From contig JAMWDC010000106.1 in assembly GCA_023819025.1 (NCBI GenBank), positions 1 to 7,112 on the forward strand: DNA of 7,112 nt. Direction: 5' to 3'. Within the stretch, counting starts at the first letter, position 1, and each line of letters opens with the position of its first letter. Below the pieces are notes generated by a model, which was not told the DNA's origin, made no database searches, and saw nothing but the letters and a program-made list of their open reading frames with translations. Positions 6,028 through 7,112 of the stretch are shown here, one piece after another. The translations under genes and the position numbers were made by a program. Origin of the DNA: Candidatus Omnitrophota bacterium (GTDB lineage: Bacteria > Omnitrophota > Omnitrophia > Omnitrophales > Aquincolibacteriaceae).

Positions 6028-6516
6028 TTATTCCACCCTGTCAGGATTGAGCATCCATTTCGATTGCCAATCCGTTTCCCCTTTTTGTTCCAAACAAAGA
6101 ATTCCTGCTGGCAAAAATTCCGTCATCTCGGAAGATTCAGAGGATTTCGAACCACTCAAAAGACAAACCGCGAGTTTGCCAAGGAAAGGGACATGCCCCA
6201 CAACCAACAGGGAACCATCCGCTTTCTCACAGGAAAACCCCCGAATCTTTTCGACAATTTCATCCACCGAATCATTCGGACTCAACCCGTCATGTGCTTC
6301 ACAAATCACCGGCAGTCCCATGCCTTCAACCATCGTTTGAGCGGTTTCCTTGGCCCGGGTCTTCGTACTGTGCCACACCGCATCGAGCGTAATCCCTGAC
6401 TTTTTAAGATACGCTGCGACCTTTTGAACGTCCTCTTTCCCTTTGTCGGTCAAAGGCTTATCGGGATTGACGGATTCCGGCATCGCCTCACCATGCCGCA
6501 TCAAATACAATTTCAT
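6028..6516 (-). CDS. sixA: SixA-type phosphohistidine phosphatase (histidine phosphatase superfamily)
   Basis: A 162-residue cytoplasmic enzyme of the histidine phosphatase superfamily, small branch. SixA proteins remove phosphate from phosphohistidine, for example on HPt domains or the nitrogen phosphotransferase system in E. coli (family knowledge); the partner here is unknown. The start carries the catalytic signature LMRHGEA, with nucleophile H8. The other pocket residues appear as HSTKTRAKET (49-58, R54) and LVVGHVPF (104-111, H108). Length matches SixA (about 160 residues) rather than larger phosphoglycerate mutases. The ATG is preceded by AGAGG (6529-6525) at 8 bases, a good ribosome binding site. 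The THEP1-like gene follows after 8 bases. An upstream CDF transporter gene ends 102 bases before this start, and I could not identify a clear promoter in that gap. Confidence 0.93.
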   Translation of the reverse strand: MKLYLMRHGEAMPESVNPDKPLTDKGKEDVQKVAAYLKKSGITLDAVWHSTKTRAKETAQTMVEGMGLPVICEAHDGLSPNDSVDEIVEKIRGFSCEKADGSLLVVGHVPFLGKLAVCLLSGSKSSESSEMTEFLPAGILCLEQKGETDWQSKWMLNPDRVE

Positions 6517-6524
6517 GATTTCAA

Positions 6525-6529
6525 CCTCT
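6525..6529 (-). promoter_or_regulatory. Ribosome binding site of sixA
   Basis: Minus-strand AGAGG, 8 bases before the ATG at 6516, supports that start. The family signature begins at residue 6, so no upstream extension is expected. Confidence 0.65.
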
Positions 6530-6618
6530 GAGTTTAGCGTTGACTTACTGAAAGGTTGAATCGAACGGCCTCAGAATCACGGGGAAATTGTTTTGCCGCA
6601 ATTTTTTTTACCAATCCA

Positions 6619-7112
6619 TCAATTCCTCGTGGCTCCTTCGAACTGAAAAGTCGCATGCGTCACATGAAAATCGCTCTCCAGAAAGCGGCACATTCGATCC
6701 CGCAAGACTTCGCAATCGGAAACTTTAAGAGAAGGATCCACCACAAGATGCGCCGTCAGCATATACATATGGGAAGTGATTTCCCAAATGTGAATGTCGT
6801 GGATATCCTCGACTTCATTAAAATTTTTCTTCAGGGCGCGAAGAATTTCCTGCGGTTGAATATCTTGCGGGTAGGATTCCAAAAGGACACAGATAGAATC
6901 CTTCAAAAGCCCCCAACACCAGCTTAGGATGACAAGGGCAATCACGGCACTGATGAGAGGATCGACCCAAAGCCAGCCACGGTAATGAATCACGGCAGCC
7001 GCGATCACCACGCCGATCGAAGAAACGGCATCCGCGAGCATGTGCAGAAAAGCACTGCGCACGTTGATATCCTTGCGTTCACTATCGTTAAGGATCAGGT
7101 GAGTCAAACGCT
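6619..7112 (-). CDS. CDF-family cation efflux transporter, C-terminal part (5' end outside window)
   Basis: The last 163 codons plus a partial codon of a cation diffusion facilitator, an inner-membrane metal/proton antiporter. The frame is open to the right edge. A TTG near the edge (7107) is not a plausible start, because transmembrane helices 1-3 and part of the loop are missing. What remains begins in the loop before TM5. TM5 contains HMLAD, the H-x-x-x-D metal site typical of Zn/Cd/Co-type CDFs; Mn-type members have D-x-x-x-D. TM6 follows (WVDPLISAVIALVIL). Then comes the cytoplasmic domain with DIHDIHIWEI, LTAHLVV and THATFQFE, which carry the histidines and acidic residues used for dimer-domain metal binding. 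It ends in TGA at 6621-6619. A stretch of eight A residues follows on this strand, not a T-run, so no intrinsic terminator separates it from sixA and read-through is possible. The exact metal is inferred, not shown. Confidence 0.92.
   Translation of the reverse strand, partial: RLTHLILNDSERKDINVRSAFLHMLADAVSSIGVVIAAAVIHYRGWLWVDPLISAVIALVILSWCWGLLKDSICVLLESYPQDIQPQEILRALKKNFNEVEDIHDIHIWEITSHMYMLTAHLVVDPSLKVSDCEVLRDRMCRFLESDFHVTHATFQFEGATRN

Noticed and set aside
6585..6609. Plus-strand hairpin AAATTG/CAATTT followed by eight T residues
   Set aside because: The stem is six pairs and AT-rich, and no plus-strand gene ends nearby. On the minus strand it lacks a T-run, so it cannot terminate the CDF gene.
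7105..7107. TTG as start codon of the CDF transporter
   Set aside because: The protein would lack TM1-TM4. The frame is open to the window edge, so the gene simply continues outside.

Overview
The window looks like chromosomal DNA of a Gram-negative-type bacterium from a poorly cultured lineage. The strongest hint is the large gene at the left. Its N-terminal domain (QDAH, EEGYEG and FGGFH motifs behind a signal peptide) resembles, from memory, proteins typical of Omnitrophota (OP3) genomes, which are rich in giant multidomain proteins. That placement is inference and was not tested by a search. A THEP1-type NTPase also fits a deep-branching or uncultured lineage.

Layout. (1) Positions 1-3175, minus strand: one uninterrupted reading frame of 1058 codons that runs off the left edge. 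It encodes a putative signal peptide, a ChaN/TraB/EreA-like domain and two successive class I SAM-methyltransferase-like domains. An R-[S/A]-E-x-R motif recurs in the linker after each domain. (2) 3176-3799: AT-rich divergent intergenic region ending in a good sigma-70-type promoter and a strong ribosome binding site. (3) 3800-4249, plus: classical soluble Hsp20, closed by an intrinsic terminator that overlaps its stop codon. (4) 4281-4469: leader with an inverted-repeat element. (5) 4470-5201, plus: second Hsp20 carrying an N-terminal membrane anchor and a hydrophilic linker. (6) 5202-5392: convergent intergenic region with a short direct repeat and several hairpins. (7) 5393-7112, minus: in order of transcription, the C-terminal half of a CDF cation efflux transporter (cut by the right edge), a SixA-type phosphohistidine phosphatase, and a THEP1-type P-loop NTPase. 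The last two are 8 bases apart and look co-transcribed.

How the genes fit together. The two Hsp20 genes form a natural pair, one chaperone for the cytoplasm and one tethered to the membrane. The sixA/THEP1 pair looks like a small phosphate-transfer or nucleotide-housekeeping unit with no specific pathway visible. No phage, transposase, CRISPR or RNA gene was found. The most unusual object is the large minus-strand gene: methyltransferase domains behind an export signal, with a repeated linker motif.
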